A stretch of 64,000 nucleotides of DNA from JADCCX01 sp051649305 (lineage in GTDB: Bacteria; Pseudomonadota; Alphaproteobacteria; Rhizobiales; Beijerinckiaceae): the NCBI GenBank assembly GCA_051649305.1, contig JBOFGV010000019.1, positions 1 to 64,000 on the forward strand, read 5' to 3'. Within the stretch, counting starts at the first letter, position 1. Each line of letters begins with the position of its first letter. The translations under genes were made by a program, and so were the position numbers. Shown one piece after another: positions 42,920 through 51,050 of this stretch. The notes under the pieces were generated by a model. The model saw nothing but the letters and a program-made list of their open reading frames with translations, was not told the origin of the DNA and did no database searches.

Positions 42920-43504
42920 ATGGCGCTTTCGCTGCGTGGCGCGCTAATCTGGGCAGGCCTCGCGGCTGTGCTGATCATCCCTATGGCCGTCGCGGCTGGG
43001 AGCCCGCTGCTGCAGTGGCGCGGCCCCGTCTACATTCTATCAAGCTTTGCCGGGATCGCTGCGCTTGGGCTTGTCCTTGTACAGCCCTTGCTTGCAGGCG
43101 GATACCTCCCCGGCTTATCCACACGGCCCGGGCGTCGGGCACATCGCTGGGTTGGTGCAGCACTTGTGATGATGGTGGTGGCCCATGTGGGGCTGCTGTG
43201 GCTGACCAGCGCGCCTGACGTCATCGACGCACTGCTGTTTGATTCCCCCACGCCATTCTCTATCTGGGGCGTCATCGCCATGTGGGCGACCTTTGCGGCA
43301 GCACTACTGGCGGCGTTGCGCGGACGCATCAGGATCGCACCAAAGACATGGCGCATTGCGCACAAGGCATTCGTCATCGTCATCGTAGCCTGCGGCGTGG
43401 TCCATGCCCTGCTGGTAGAGGGCGCCATGGGCACAGTGTCGAAGGCGATGCTTTGCGCGTTGGTGGTCGCAGCGACCCTTTGGGTATTGCTGGGGCGGAA
43501 GTGA
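42920..43504 (+). CDS. Ferric-reductase-like transmembrane protein
   Basis: A 194-residue membrane protein with about six helices. WRGPVYILSSFAGIAALGLV, RAHRWVGAALVMMVVAHVG and RIAHKAFVIVIVACGVVHALL show the paired histidines on two helices expected for heme b ligands in the ferric reductase / YedZ superfamily (PF01794). There is no FAD or NAD(P)H domain, so it could carry electrons from the quinone pool to a periplasmic partner, here most likely the Tat-exported protein encoded four bases upstream. Confidence 0.78.
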   Translation: MALSLRGALIWAGLAAVLIIPMAVAAGSPLLQWRGPVYILSSFAGIAALGLVLVQPLLAGGYLPGLSTRPGRRAHRWVGAALVMMVVAHVGLLWLTSAPDVIDALLFDSPTPFSIWGVIAMWATFAAALLAALRGRIRIAPKTWRIAHKAFVIVIVACGVVHALLVEGAMGTVSKAMLCALVVAATLWVLLGRK

Positions 43505-43682
43505 GTGGAGAGGCCGTCCCACTTAAAAGTTAGAATGAAGCACAGGCGACGGTCAGAATGATGTCTGCAACTGTTATCATGCCCCCTGCCACTTCTCACT
43601 TGGGTTGGAAAATGGCTGATTGCGCATTGGCAGGAAGATATCGAGTGTATCCTGCTTGGATGCTCAGATGCTCAGGTCAAAA

Positions 43683-45386
43683 TCAAGCGGCAACCTTTGC
43701 CAGGAACACATCGACAGACTGCTGCAGTCTCTTGGCTGCATCAGAAAGCGAGGCCGCTTCTGCTTCGACAGCCTGCGTAGTGCCTGCAGTGTTGGCAACA
43801 GCGTGCTTCACAGCGCTTGAATCCTCGGCCATGGAAACGACTGTGGAGCGGGCAAGTTCTGCTTGTTGCGACATTTCCTCAATCACAGTCTCCTGCTGCA
43901 GCAAAGCAGCAGACATGGCATGGCTGAGAGCCTCGGCTTGCGATGTCGCGTCAGAGATGGCGTTGATCTTCGCGGCGGAAGACTGCGTGTTGTTCTGGAT
44001 GCTTTGCACATAATCAGCAATTTCCACAGTCGCCTGCGATGTGCGCGCCGCCAGAGTTTTCACTTCATTGGCAACAACTGCAAAGCCACGACCAGATTCA
44101 CCCGCGCGTGCTGCCTCGATTGTGGCATTCAAGGCCAGAAGATTGGTCTGTTCTGCAATCGAACGGATTAGGTTGACGACTTCCTCAATGCGACGGGATG
44201 ACGACACAAGCTCATCCATGCCGATCTTGGCGTCAACGGCCAGACGACTGGACTCTGAAACTGTGTCAAATGTGTTCTTGAGGCTGGCATTGAGGGACGT
44301 CATACCAGCGCTCATTTCACTGAATGCATTGCCAAGGGCCGCGGTTGAACTGGCTGTTGTCGATGACTGTGATGCGAGGTTCTCGACGCGATCCTGAACA
44401 ATCAGTGTTTCGTTGGACAAGGCAGTCGAAACCCTGTCAAGGCTCGTCACGCTCATCTGCACGATGGAAACCACACGGGTGGTATCGGAGCGGAATATAT
44501 CAATAGCACCCTGCAGGCGGGTAATATCATTTCCCTGCTGAACGCTGTTTTCCTGTTCCTTCGCGCGCAATTCCTGAAGTTCCAGGCCACGATCGCGGAA
44601 ATAGGCGATCCCGCGCGCCACTTCACCCATTTCGTCTTTGCGGTCGGCATCAACCTTGATGCTGGCGAGGTCATCGCTGCGATACGACGTAAGTGCCCTT
44701 GTCATCATTGATGTGAGCTTGTTGAGCCAAAGCCATATCCCCACCGAAAAGGCCATCAATGACAGGCCCACAATCACTGCTGTCACCATCGTGACCTGTT
44801 GTGCAAAACGGTTTGAGGCACTGGCTGTTGCCATCCGTGCTGCAAGTTCAGCCTTGATCGCGTCCATGACCCCACGGCGTGTTCCGCCAAGCTTTGAGCG
44901 GGCAGCGTCCATGCTGACCAATGCAGAAGTATATTCTTCAGTGGCCGCCGGACGCGCGCCAAGCACTTTGCGCACTGAGCCGTGAAAGGCAGCCACATTG
45001 GCGCGATGCTTTCCAAAAGCCTCCATGACTAAGGGCGGCATAGACAATGCATTCAGCTTGTCGAATTCTTTCATGGATTCATTCAGATATCCATCAACAC
45101 GCTTTGCCAGAGCTTCCGGAGAAGCATCACGGGTGCCGAGCTTTTTCCAGGCTTCAGGTGAAATATCGTAGGAAGCAGCAAACTGGAGGGCCAGTGCCCG
45201 GCTTTCCTCGTTCAGAAAGCTCGCCATAGTGACAGTCTGAAGGCCCTCCTGCATTTGCGCGGCAACACGCTCATCCTGCTCTTCATTGACAAGATTGGAT
45301 TTTACCAGCCAGCCGCCGATCAGTGTAACAATGCAAATAGCTATGGAAGCGAAAAACGCCCGGCTGCGGAATGAAGAAAAGGACAT
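43683..45386 (-). CDS. Methyl-accepting chemotaxis protein
   Basis: A 567-residue chemoreceptor. First membrane helix at about 10-28, a periplasmic helical sensor of about 160 residues, second helix near 195-217, HAMP with ISF-type linker (YRSDDLASIKVDADRKDEMG in segments), and a signalling domain with IRSIAEQTNLLALNATIEAA and GFAVVANEVKTLA at the hairpin tip. It is a second receptor, not a close copy of the one at 28259. No chemotaxis partners nearby. The 178 bases downstream of it (43505-43682) show no feature. Confidence 0.9.
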   Translation of the reverse strand: MSFSSFRSRAFFASIAICIVTLIGGWLVKSNLVNEEQDERVAAQMQEGLQTVTMASFLNEESRALALQFAASYDISPEAWKKLGTRDASPEALAKRVDGYLNESMKEFDKLNALSMPPLVMEAFGKHRANVAAFHGSVRKVLGARPAATEEYTSALVSMDAARSKLGGTRRGVMDAIKAELAARMATASASNRFAQQVTMVTAVIVGLSLMAFSVGIWLWLNKLTSMMTRALTSYRSDDLASIKVDADRKDEMGEVARGIAYFRDRGLELQELRAKEQENSVQQGNDITRLQGAIDIFRSDTTRVVSIVQMSVTSLDRVSTALSNETLIVQDRVENLASQSSTTASSTAALGNAFSEMSAGMTSLNASLKNTFDTVSESSRLAVDAKIGMDELVSSSRRIEEVVNLIRSIAEQTNLLALNATIEAARAGESGRGFAVVANEVKTLAARTSQATVEIADYVQSIQNNTQSSAAKINAISDATSQAEALSHAMSAALLQQETVIEEMSQQAELARSTVVSMAEDSSAVKHAVANTAGTTQAVEAEAASLSDAAKRLQQSVDVFLAKVAA

Positions 45387-45710
45387 GTCGGCTCTCTTAG
45401 GATTCTGTCATTCAATCCGTAGATTATTCACCTTAATTTTTCGTAATTTTCCCGCATAACGTGTAAAAGCACTTACGAAGCTGTTTTAGTGCGATTGACG
45501 AGTTTTTTCAAAACTACCGACGCAGGGGGATTTGCCAGAGTGCAAACTGTCGGATTGCGCTATCGATGGCTCCAGCCAGACGATACGATGAAATCTAGCC
45601 TCTGGACGCTTGCCTATCCTGATCCCAAAAATGCAGAAAACGACCACGAACAAGAGCAAACTGACTTCAAACACAGAGAATGAAGCCTGCCTCCTAACAC
45701 CACGATCAAT
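45387..45710. other. Intergenic region between chemoreceptor and thrS
   Basis: These 324 bases contain the AT-rich upstream region of the chemoreceptor gene (about 45400-45470, including TTAATTTTTCGTAATTTT, which is only a partial CtrA-like site) and a short minus-strand open frame described separately. No RNA gene or terminator with a T-run was seen. Confidence 0.5.
45486..45674 (-). CDS. Possible small membrane protein downstream of thrS
   Basis: A 62-codon frame beginning with GTG 36 bases after the thrS stop. It encodes one hydrophobic stretch right at the N-terminus (LLLFVVVFCIFGIRIG) followed by basic residues, the layout of a signal-anchored miniprotein. AGGAGG lies 15 bases before the GTG, a longer spacing than usual. 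No family is recognised, so the call is tentative. Confidence 0.3.
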   Translation of the reverse strand: MFEVSLLLFVVVFCIFGIRIGKRPEARFHRIVWLEPSIAQSDSLHSGKSPCVGSFEKTRQSH

Positions 45711-47681
45711 TTACTTGCGTAGATCAGGCGGTGTCGCTTCAGCCTCCAGCATCGCCATTGCTTCTGCCAGTGGTATGACTGTTGAACCTTGCGATCCCAG
45801 ACGACGAATGGATACTGTCCGCTCCTCGGCTTCACGCTTGCCCAGCGCCATAATGACAGGCGTTTTCGCCAGCGAATGCTCGCGCACCTTGTAGTTGATC
45901 TTCTCGTTACGAAGGTCCGCTCGCGCACGAAGGCCATGCGCAAACGCAAGCTCCGTGACCTCATGGGCATAATCATCTGCATCTGATGTGATGGTGCAGA
46001 CCACGATCTGCTCCGGAGACAACCAGAGCGGGAAGTGCCCGGCATAGTTCTCGATGAGAATACCCAGCCAGCGCTCCAGAGAACCTACAACCGCACGGTG
46101 CACCATCACAGGCTGCTGCTTGGAGCCATCTGGCGCAATATAGAAGGCGCCAAAGCGCTCCGGCAGGTTGAAATCAACCTGTGTTGTACCGCACTGCCAT
46201 TCACGTCCGATAGCATCCTTCAAGGTGTATTCGAACTTGGGACCATAGAACGCCCCCTCGCCCGGGTTGATGCCCGTCGTGATCTTGCCGTCGCTCTCAC
46301 TGGCAATCTGTTCAAGCACAGCTGTCATCACTGTTTCGGCGCGGTCCCACATCGCATCAGTACCAACGCGCTTTTCAGGACGGGTGGAAAGCTTCACTTC
46401 AAAGCTCTCAAAACCGAAGTCCTTGTAAACCGAAAGGATCAGTTTGTTGATCCGCAGGCACTCGGCAGCCATTTGCTCATCGGTACAGAACACATGCGCA
46501 TCATCCTGCGTGAAGGCACGCACACGCATCAGCCCATGCAATGCGCCCGAGGGCTCATAACGATGCACATTGCCAAATTCCGCCAGACGGATTGGCAGAT
46601 CACGGTAGCTCTTCAGGCCGTGCTTGAAAATCTGCACATGGCCGGGGCAGTTCATGGGCTTGAGGGCGAACACCTTCTGGTCGGCGCTTTCGTCCTTCGG
46701 GTTCATGAAAGCATGGGCGGATTTTACCGCGAACATGTTCTCCTGATACCAACCCCAGTGACCTGAGGTTTCCCAGAGTGACTTGTCGAGCACCTGCGGC
46801 GCGTTCACCTCTTCATAGTCGCGGCGCAGGCGGCGGCGCATATAGGCGATGACCTGCTGGAACATTGTCCAACCCTTGGCATGCCAGAAAACCGTGCCCG
46901 GCCCCTCTTCCTGAAAATGGAAGAGATCCATCTCACGGCCCAGCTTGCGGTGGTCACGCTTTTCAGCCTCTTCCAGCTGCAGGATATGGGCATCAAGCTG
47001 CTCTTGGCTAGCAAACGCAGTGGCATAGATGCGGGACAGCATCGGGTTGTTGCTGTCCCCCCGCCAGTAGGCTCCGGCCACCTTCATCAATTTGAAAGCA
47101 GGGCCGACATGGCCAACCGATGTCATATGCGGACCGCGGCAAAGATCGATCCACTCGCCCTGACGATACATCTTCAGGTCTTCGCCAGGCGGAATCATAT
47201 CCACCAGCTCAACCTTGAAAAGCTCGCCCTTGGCACGGAAGAAATCCTTGGCCTGATCGCGGGTCCAGACCTCCTTGGTGAAGGCAGCGTTCTTACCGAT
47301 GATCTCGCGCATCTTCTTCTCGATCGCGGGAAAATCCTCAGGCGTGAACGGCGTTTCGCGGTAGAAATCGTAGTAGAAGCCGTTCTCGATAACCGGACCA
47401 ATAGTCACCTGCGTGCCGGGATAAAGCGCCTGCACGGCTTCTGCGAGAACGTGCGCACAATCGTGGCGGATCAGTTCCAGACAGCGCGGATCAGTGCGCG
47501 GCAGGAGTTCCAGCTTTGCGTCAGCCGTGATGGGATCGTTGAGATCAACCACAACGCCATCGATGGCGGCAGCAACAGTGCGCTTGAGAAGGGAAGGCGA
47601 AATGCCACCAGCAATCTCGGCAGCTGTTACACCGGGTGCAAAGGGGCGCACGGCGCCATCGGGAAATGTCAGATTGATCAT
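45711..47681 (-). CDS. thrS: Threonyl-tRNA synthetase
   Basis: A 656-residue class II synthetase. Domains in order: TGS (1-62, INLTFPDGAV), editing domain with HDCAHVLAEAVQ (about 74-85) and the CRGPHM signature, catalytic core with motif 2 and MNCPGHVQIFKHG (zinc and threonine site), motif 3 near GSLERWLGILIE, and the C-terminal anticodon-binding domain (about 550-656). It charges tRNA-Thr; a tRNA-Thr(UGU) gene lies at 28063. The ATG at 47681 (MINLTFP) fits the family; the frame extends to 47729 without support. No T-box-like leader is seen. Confidence 0.95.
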   Translation of the reverse strand: MINLTFPDGAVRPFAPGVTAAEIAGGISPSLLKRTVAAAIDGVVVDLNDPITADAKLELLPRTDPRCLELIRHDCAHVLAEAVQALYPGTQVTIGPVIENGFYYDFYRETPFTPEDFPAIEKKMREIIGKNAAFTKEVWTRDQAKDFFRAKGELFKVELVDMIPPGEDLKMYRQGEWIDLCRGPHMTSVGHVGPAFKLMKVAGAYWRGDSNNPMLSRIYATAFASQEQLDAHILQLEEAEKRDHRKLGREMDLFHFQEEGPGTVFWHAKGWTMFQQVIAYMRRRLRRDYEEVNAPQVLDKSLWETSGHWGWYQENMFAVKSAHAFMNPKDESADQKVFALKPMNCPGHVQIFKHGLKSYRDLPIRLAEFGNVHRYEPSGALHGLMRVRAFTQDDAHVFCTDEQMAAECLRINKLILSVYKDFGFESFEVKLSTRPEKRVGTDAMWDRAETVMTAVLEQIASESDGKITTGINPGEGAFYGPKFEYTLKDAIGREWQCGTTQVDFNLPERFGAFYIAPDGSKQQPVMVHRAVVGSLERWLGILIENYAGHFPLWLSPEQIVVCTITSDADDYAHEVTELAFAHGLRARADLRNEKINYKVREHSLAKTPVIMALGKREAEERTVSIRRLGSQGSTVIPLAEAMAMLEAEATPPDLRK

Positions 47682-47738
47682 GGTCAAACCCTCTGCCCAC
47701 TCCTGCAAACCCTCGCAGGTAGGCTTCACCGGACAGTA

Positions 47739-48131
47739 TCAAGGCGGTTGTGGCTTCTCGTCCGGAGAAAGGCCGTCGCATGCGAAAGAACGTTCTGGCT
47801 GCACCGGTTCCACCGACGCCCATCGTCCATAACGCCACGGGGTAAACGAAGTTGCTGCTTCGGGCAATATCTGCGGCACAGGATCAAAGCCGTTTGTGCC
47901 GCCGGGGCGACAGCGGCAGAGCCGTGCAAAACCCATCCAGCCGCCGGCCCAGCCGCCGTGCAGTCTGAGTGATTGATCCATGTACTCTGAACATGTCGGC
48001 AAATGCCGGCACCAGCGGCCCATCAGGCTGGAGAGCGTGTAGCCATAGGCCTGCACCGGAAGACGCATTGCTGAGGCAACAGGCTTTGTGCGCCAGTCAA
48101 GACGGTTGATGGGATCGTAACGGCGCGTCAC
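47739..48131 (-). CDS. yidD: Membrane protein insertion efficiency factor YidD
   Basis: A 130-residue protein with the YidD core: HLPTCSEYMDQSLRLHGGWAG in segments (about 43-63), then RLCRCRPGGTNGFDPVP (about 70-86). YidD proteins assist YidC in inserting membrane proteins. The N-terminus MTRRYDPINRLDWRTK (GTG start) and the proline-rich C-terminus are longer than in the shortest family members; an internal ATG at 48068 is an alternative start. It sits 57 bases upstream of thrS in the same direction. Confidence 0.85.
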   Translation of the reverse strand: MTRRYDPINRLDWRTKPVASAMRLPVQAYGYTLSSLMGRWCRHLPTCSEYMDQSLRLHGGWAGGWMGFARLCRCRPGGTNGFDPVPQILPEAATSFTPWRYGRWASVEPVQPERSFACDGLSPDEKPQPP

Positions 48132-48222
48132 TCAAGAACGTCTTTCGATTTGACTTTGGCCAAAGCCATCACAGCATAAACTGCCACTTGAACATCTGTG
48201 GTTTCGCTTTTATCATTTTTCG

Positions 48223-48480
48223 ATGATGGCACGCAAAGCATTAGCGGTTTTCATGTTTGGATTGGGCTTGATACCCCATACTTCTGTTGCACAAAATACG
48301 CCGCGGGATGAAGCTATTGCTGCATCCCGTGTTGCCTGCAGGGCAGACTATCAAAAGTACTGTTCTGATGTGCAGCAGGGACAAGGCAGGATCATTGTTT
48401 GTCTGAAAAAGAATTTCTCGCAACTGACGCCGGATTGCAGAAAATCACTTGTTGCCATCAGGCAGCCTAGAGGCAGCTAA
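48223..48480 (+). CDS. Small exported cysteine-containing protein
   Basis: An 85-residue protein (ATG at 48223 or 48226) with a signal peptide ending near SVAQN (about residue 24). The mature part has four cysteines in the pattern ACRADYQKYC ... CLKKNFSQLTPDC, resembling the cysteine-rich repeat of GLG1-like proteins seen in many small alphaproteobacterial exported proteins. Function unknown. Its last four bases overlap the 3' end of the convergent scaffold gene. Confidence 0.65.
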   Translation: MMARKALAVFMFGLGLIPHTSVAQNTPRDEAIAASRVACRADYQKYCSDVQQGQGRIIVCLKKNFSQLTPDCRKSLVAIRQPRGS

Positions 48481-48935
48481 AGCCGCTCTATCTGGCCAAC
48501 AGCATCCACAACAGCATCGAACGTGAGCAACGTAGATGCATGCCGTGCCTTGAAATCCCGCACCGGCTCGAGCACCTTGATGTCCTCCCACTTGCCGGTT
48601 GGCGGAGCGCCATTCTCTTTTAGCATGGCGCGCACAACATCCCGCGTCTGGCGCAGCTCATCCGGCGTAGAGCCAATGATCTGGCGAGCCATGATGGACG
48701 ATGACGCCTGCCCGAGCGCACAGGCTTTCACATCATGAGCGAAATCCGTCACCACGCCATCAATCATCACAACATCAACCGTCACGCGCGATCCACACAA
48801 TTTGGAATGTGCCGTTGCTGATGCCATGGGCGCAGCCAACCGACCGAGATGCGGAATATCCGCCGCCAGTTCCAGAATGCGCCTGTTGTAGATATCATCC
48901 AGCATGAGGGGTGAAAGCTCCTGATCAACAGTCAT
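48477..48935 (-). CDS. SufU/IscU-like iron-sulfur cluster scaffold protein
   Basis: A 152-residue NifU_N-domain protein. Two of the three usual ligand cysteines are seen: KLCGSRVTVDV (about residue 47) and ACALGQASSSIMA (about residue 72, the most conserved segment). At the third position, where the family has K-C-A-[ST]-L, this protein has RHASTLL, so His replaces Cys, and the Asp after the first cysteine (C-G-D) is Ser. It may bind zinc or a cluster in altered form, or serve as a sulfur acceptor. It is divergent from folE. Confidence 0.82.
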   Translation of the reverse strand: MTVDQELSPLMLDDIYNRRILELAADIPHLGRLAAPMASATAHSKLCGSRVTVDVVMIDGVVTDFAHDVKACALGQASSSIMARQIIGSTPDELRQTRDVVRAMLKENGAPPTGKWEDIKVLEPVRDFKARHASTLLTFDAVVDAVGQIERL

Positions 48936-49068
48936 ATAATCCTTCGATGCATTCTTGACGAGGGGGCTGACTGATCACTCTTTTGACGTTTTCTGCAGGC
49001 CATTTTGGTTTTACTGTGGTCCAGTCACAGGCACCGTCCGTAATATCACCTAGAAACAGGAGGCTCCC

Positions 49069-49704
49069 ATGGATGAACTGGTTAAGTCCTCGACATTGCG
49101 TGTAATAGAAACACAGCCGCAAGTTGTCGCAAAACCCACCCGCGAAGAAGCAATGGACGCTGTGCGCACTTTGCTGCGTTGGGCAGGTGACAATCCCGCT
49201 CGTGAAGGTCTGCTGGATACACCCAAGCGCGTGGTGAAGGCTTATGAGGAGCTGTTCAAAGGCTACGGCGAAAACCCCGATGAAGTCCTCAATAAGGTCT
49301 TCAAGGAAGTTGACGGCTACGATGACATGGTTCTCGTGCGCGACATCCCGTTCTATTCGCATTGCGAGCATCACATGGTGCCTTTCGTCGGCAAGGCGCA
49401 TATTGCCTACTATCCATCAGATGGTGTCGTAGGCCTGTCGAAACTCGCCCGTCTGGTTGATGTCTATGGACGCCGCCTGCAAACGCAGGAAACCATGACG
49501 GCACAAATCATCAACGCCATGAACAATTCCCTGCAACCGCGCGGCGTGGCTGTGCTGGTGGAAGCAGAGCACATGTGCATGTCGATGCGCGGCGTGCAGA
49601 AACACGGTTCATCCACCATCACCACGCAGTTCTCAGGCATCTTCCGCGATGATCCGCAGGAGCAGGTCAAGTTCTATCAGATGGTGCGTGGGATGGGGCG
49701 GTAG
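49069..49704 (+). CDS. folE: GTP cyclohydrolase I
   Basis: A 211-residue type I enzyme, first step of tetrahydrofolate synthesis from GTP. SHCEHHMVPFVGKAHIAYYP (about 101-120) holds zinc ligands and the catalytic histidine, GLSKLARLVD the next family motif and AEHMCMSMRG (about 169-178) the second zinc cysteine. The ATG has a strong CAGGAGG site. hisI follows after 48 bases and may be cotranscribed. Confidence 0.96.
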   Translation: MDELVKSSTLRVIETQPQVVAKPTREEAMDAVRTLLRWAGDNPAREGLLDTPKRVVKAYEELFKGYGENPDEVLNKVFKEVDGYDDMVLVRDIPFYSHCEHHMVPFVGKAHIAYYPSDGVVGLSKLARLVDVYGRRLQTQETMTAQIINAMNNSLQPRGVAVLVEAEHMCMSMRGVQKHGSSTITTQFSGIFRDDPQEQVKFYQMVRGMGR

Positions 49705-49752
49705 GGCATTGGTGAATTGACAGCGCAATGCTGAAAAGTCCACAACCGCCTC

Positions 49753-50160
49753 ATGTGGACAGCCAAAACACCCTTCGCACCGCCGGGTACCAAGATCGAG
49801 CTTGAAGAAGGCGAGGCCCTTACACCGAAGTTCGATGCGCATGACCTTGTCTCGGCTGTTGTCACTGACAGCACGTCGGGCGAATTGCTGATGCTGGCCC
49901 ATATGAACGCGGAAGCGCTGCAACTGAGCATCACATCCGGCGATGCATGGTATTTCTCCCGCTCACGCCAGAAGCTGTGGCGCAAGGGCGAAACCAGCGG
50001 CAACACACAACGCATTGTCGAAATGCGGGTGGATTGTGATCAGGACGCTGTGCTGATCAAGGTGGAACAGCGCGGGCCCGCTTGCCACACCGAACGCAAA
50101 AGCTGCTTCTACCGCAAAGTTTCGCTGGGACCCAATGGCGGCAAACTGAGCAAGGAATAA
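49753..50160 (+). CDS. hisI: Phosphoribosyl-AMP cyclohydrolase
   Basis: A 135-residue stand-alone HisI that opens the adenine ring of phosphoribosyl-AMP in histidine synthesis. MLAHMNAEALQLS (about 46-58), WYFSRSRQKLWRKGETSGN in segments, DCDQDAVLI (metal aspartates, about 95-103) and GPACHTERKSCFYR (zinc cysteines, about 111-124) are all present. The HisE partner domain is absent, as expected for alphaproteobacteria. Stop is three bases from the convergent crotonase gene. Confidence 0.95.
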   Translation: MWTAKTPFAPPGTKIELEEGEALTPKFDAHDLVSAVVTDSTSGELLMLAHMNAEALQLSITSGDAWYFSRSRQKLWRKGETSGNTQRIVEMRVDCDQDAVLIKVEQRGPACHTERKSCFYRKVSLGPNGGKLSKE

Positions 50161-50162
50161 GG

Positions 50163-50969
50163 CTATCTGCCCTTGAACAAGGGCTTGCGCTTGTCCTTGA
50201 AAGCGGCCCTGCCCTCGGCATAATCCTCGCTGGCAAAGCAAGCATCCGCCAGCTTCTGCAATTCTACCGATGACAAACCACCGGATAATCCGGCAGCAGC
50301 ATCAATCGCCCGCTTTGCTGCCGTGATCGTCATAGGCGCACCGGAAACGATTGCTTGGGCGAGTTTTGCAGCAGCAGCCTCAAGCTCTGCCTTGGCATGC
50401 ACAGCACCAACCAAACGGGCAGCAGCAGCTTGCGAAGCTGTCAATCTCCCAGCACTAAAGAACAAATGCTTGGTGGCCTCTGGCCCCATGAGTGCCACAA
50501 GACTGCGCAGCGCTTTTGGCGGATAGCCAACGCCAAGCATGGCTGCCGGTATGGCAAAGGTGGCATCATCCGCCGCCAGCCTGAGATCACAGGCCGCAGC
50601 AAGTCCCACACCTGCGCCAAAGCAGAAGCCGTGGATTACGGCAATAATAGGCTTGCTGACCGCGCTCACTGCCTCGAAAGCCCGCACATTCTCCTGCTCA
50701 TAGGCGCGGCTGCCGGCGGCTGTGGCACGCTCCGTATCAAATTCGGCGATATCGGCACCGGCACAAAACGCCTGATCGCCCGCGCCTCTCAGCATGATCA
50801 CACGCACATCGTGATCAGCGTCCAAAGCTTCAAACAGGGGCGGAATGGCTTTCCACGTGGCAAGATCGATGCAATTTCGCCTCTCAGGGGCTGAAATGAC
50901 CACGGTTGCAATCGCCTGATCAATGCTGGCAACCAGTCGTGTTGAAGCCGTGGGAATTGATCTCGTCAT
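50163..50969 (-). CDS. Crotonase-fold protein lacking the hydratase glutamates
   Basis: A 268-residue enoyl-CoA hydratase/isomerase superfamily protein. CAGADIAEF (oxyanion and CoA site, about 65-73) and HGFCFGAGVGLAAACDLRLA in segments (about 107-125) define the fold. In true hydratases a Glu follows the glycine run (G-G-G-x-E-L-A) and another sits in F-x-x-P-E; here the aligned residues are Gly and Ala (GAGVGLA, FAIPAA). Hydration by the standard mechanism is therefore unlikely; isomerase, decarboxylase or thioesterase activity is possible. Start ATG 50969 is favoured over the GTG at 50993. Confidence 0.85.
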   Translation of the reverse strand: MTRSIPTASTRLVASIDQAIATVVISAPERRNCIDLATWKAIPPLFEALDADHDVRVIMLRGAGDQAFCAGADIAEFDTERATAAGSRAYEQENVRAFEAVSAVSKPIIAVIHGFCFGAGVGLAAACDLRLAADDATFAIPAAMLGVGYPPKALRSLVALMGPEATKHLFFSAGRLTASQAAAARLVGAVHAKAELEAAAAKLAQAIVSGAPMTITAAKRAIDAAAGLSGGLSSVELQKLADACFASEDYAEGRAAFKDKRKPLFKGR

Positions 50970-51050
50970 GCTAATCTCGCTTCGGGGCTTCACAATCGCG
51001 CTGTGACCACTTACCTCTCTAAGGTAGATGTCTCAAGCCGCGAGAGCACC

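Noticed and set aside
47682..47738. T-box or leader-type control ahead of thrS
   Set aside because: Only 57 bases separate yidD and thrS, and no specifier or antiterminator stem is visible; T-boxes are not expected in alphaproteobacteria.
46881..47972. Long plus-strand open frame (363 codons) opposite thrS
   Set aside because: It lies antisense to a certain gene, has no recognisable domain, and shares the codon periodicity of thrS; a shadow frame.
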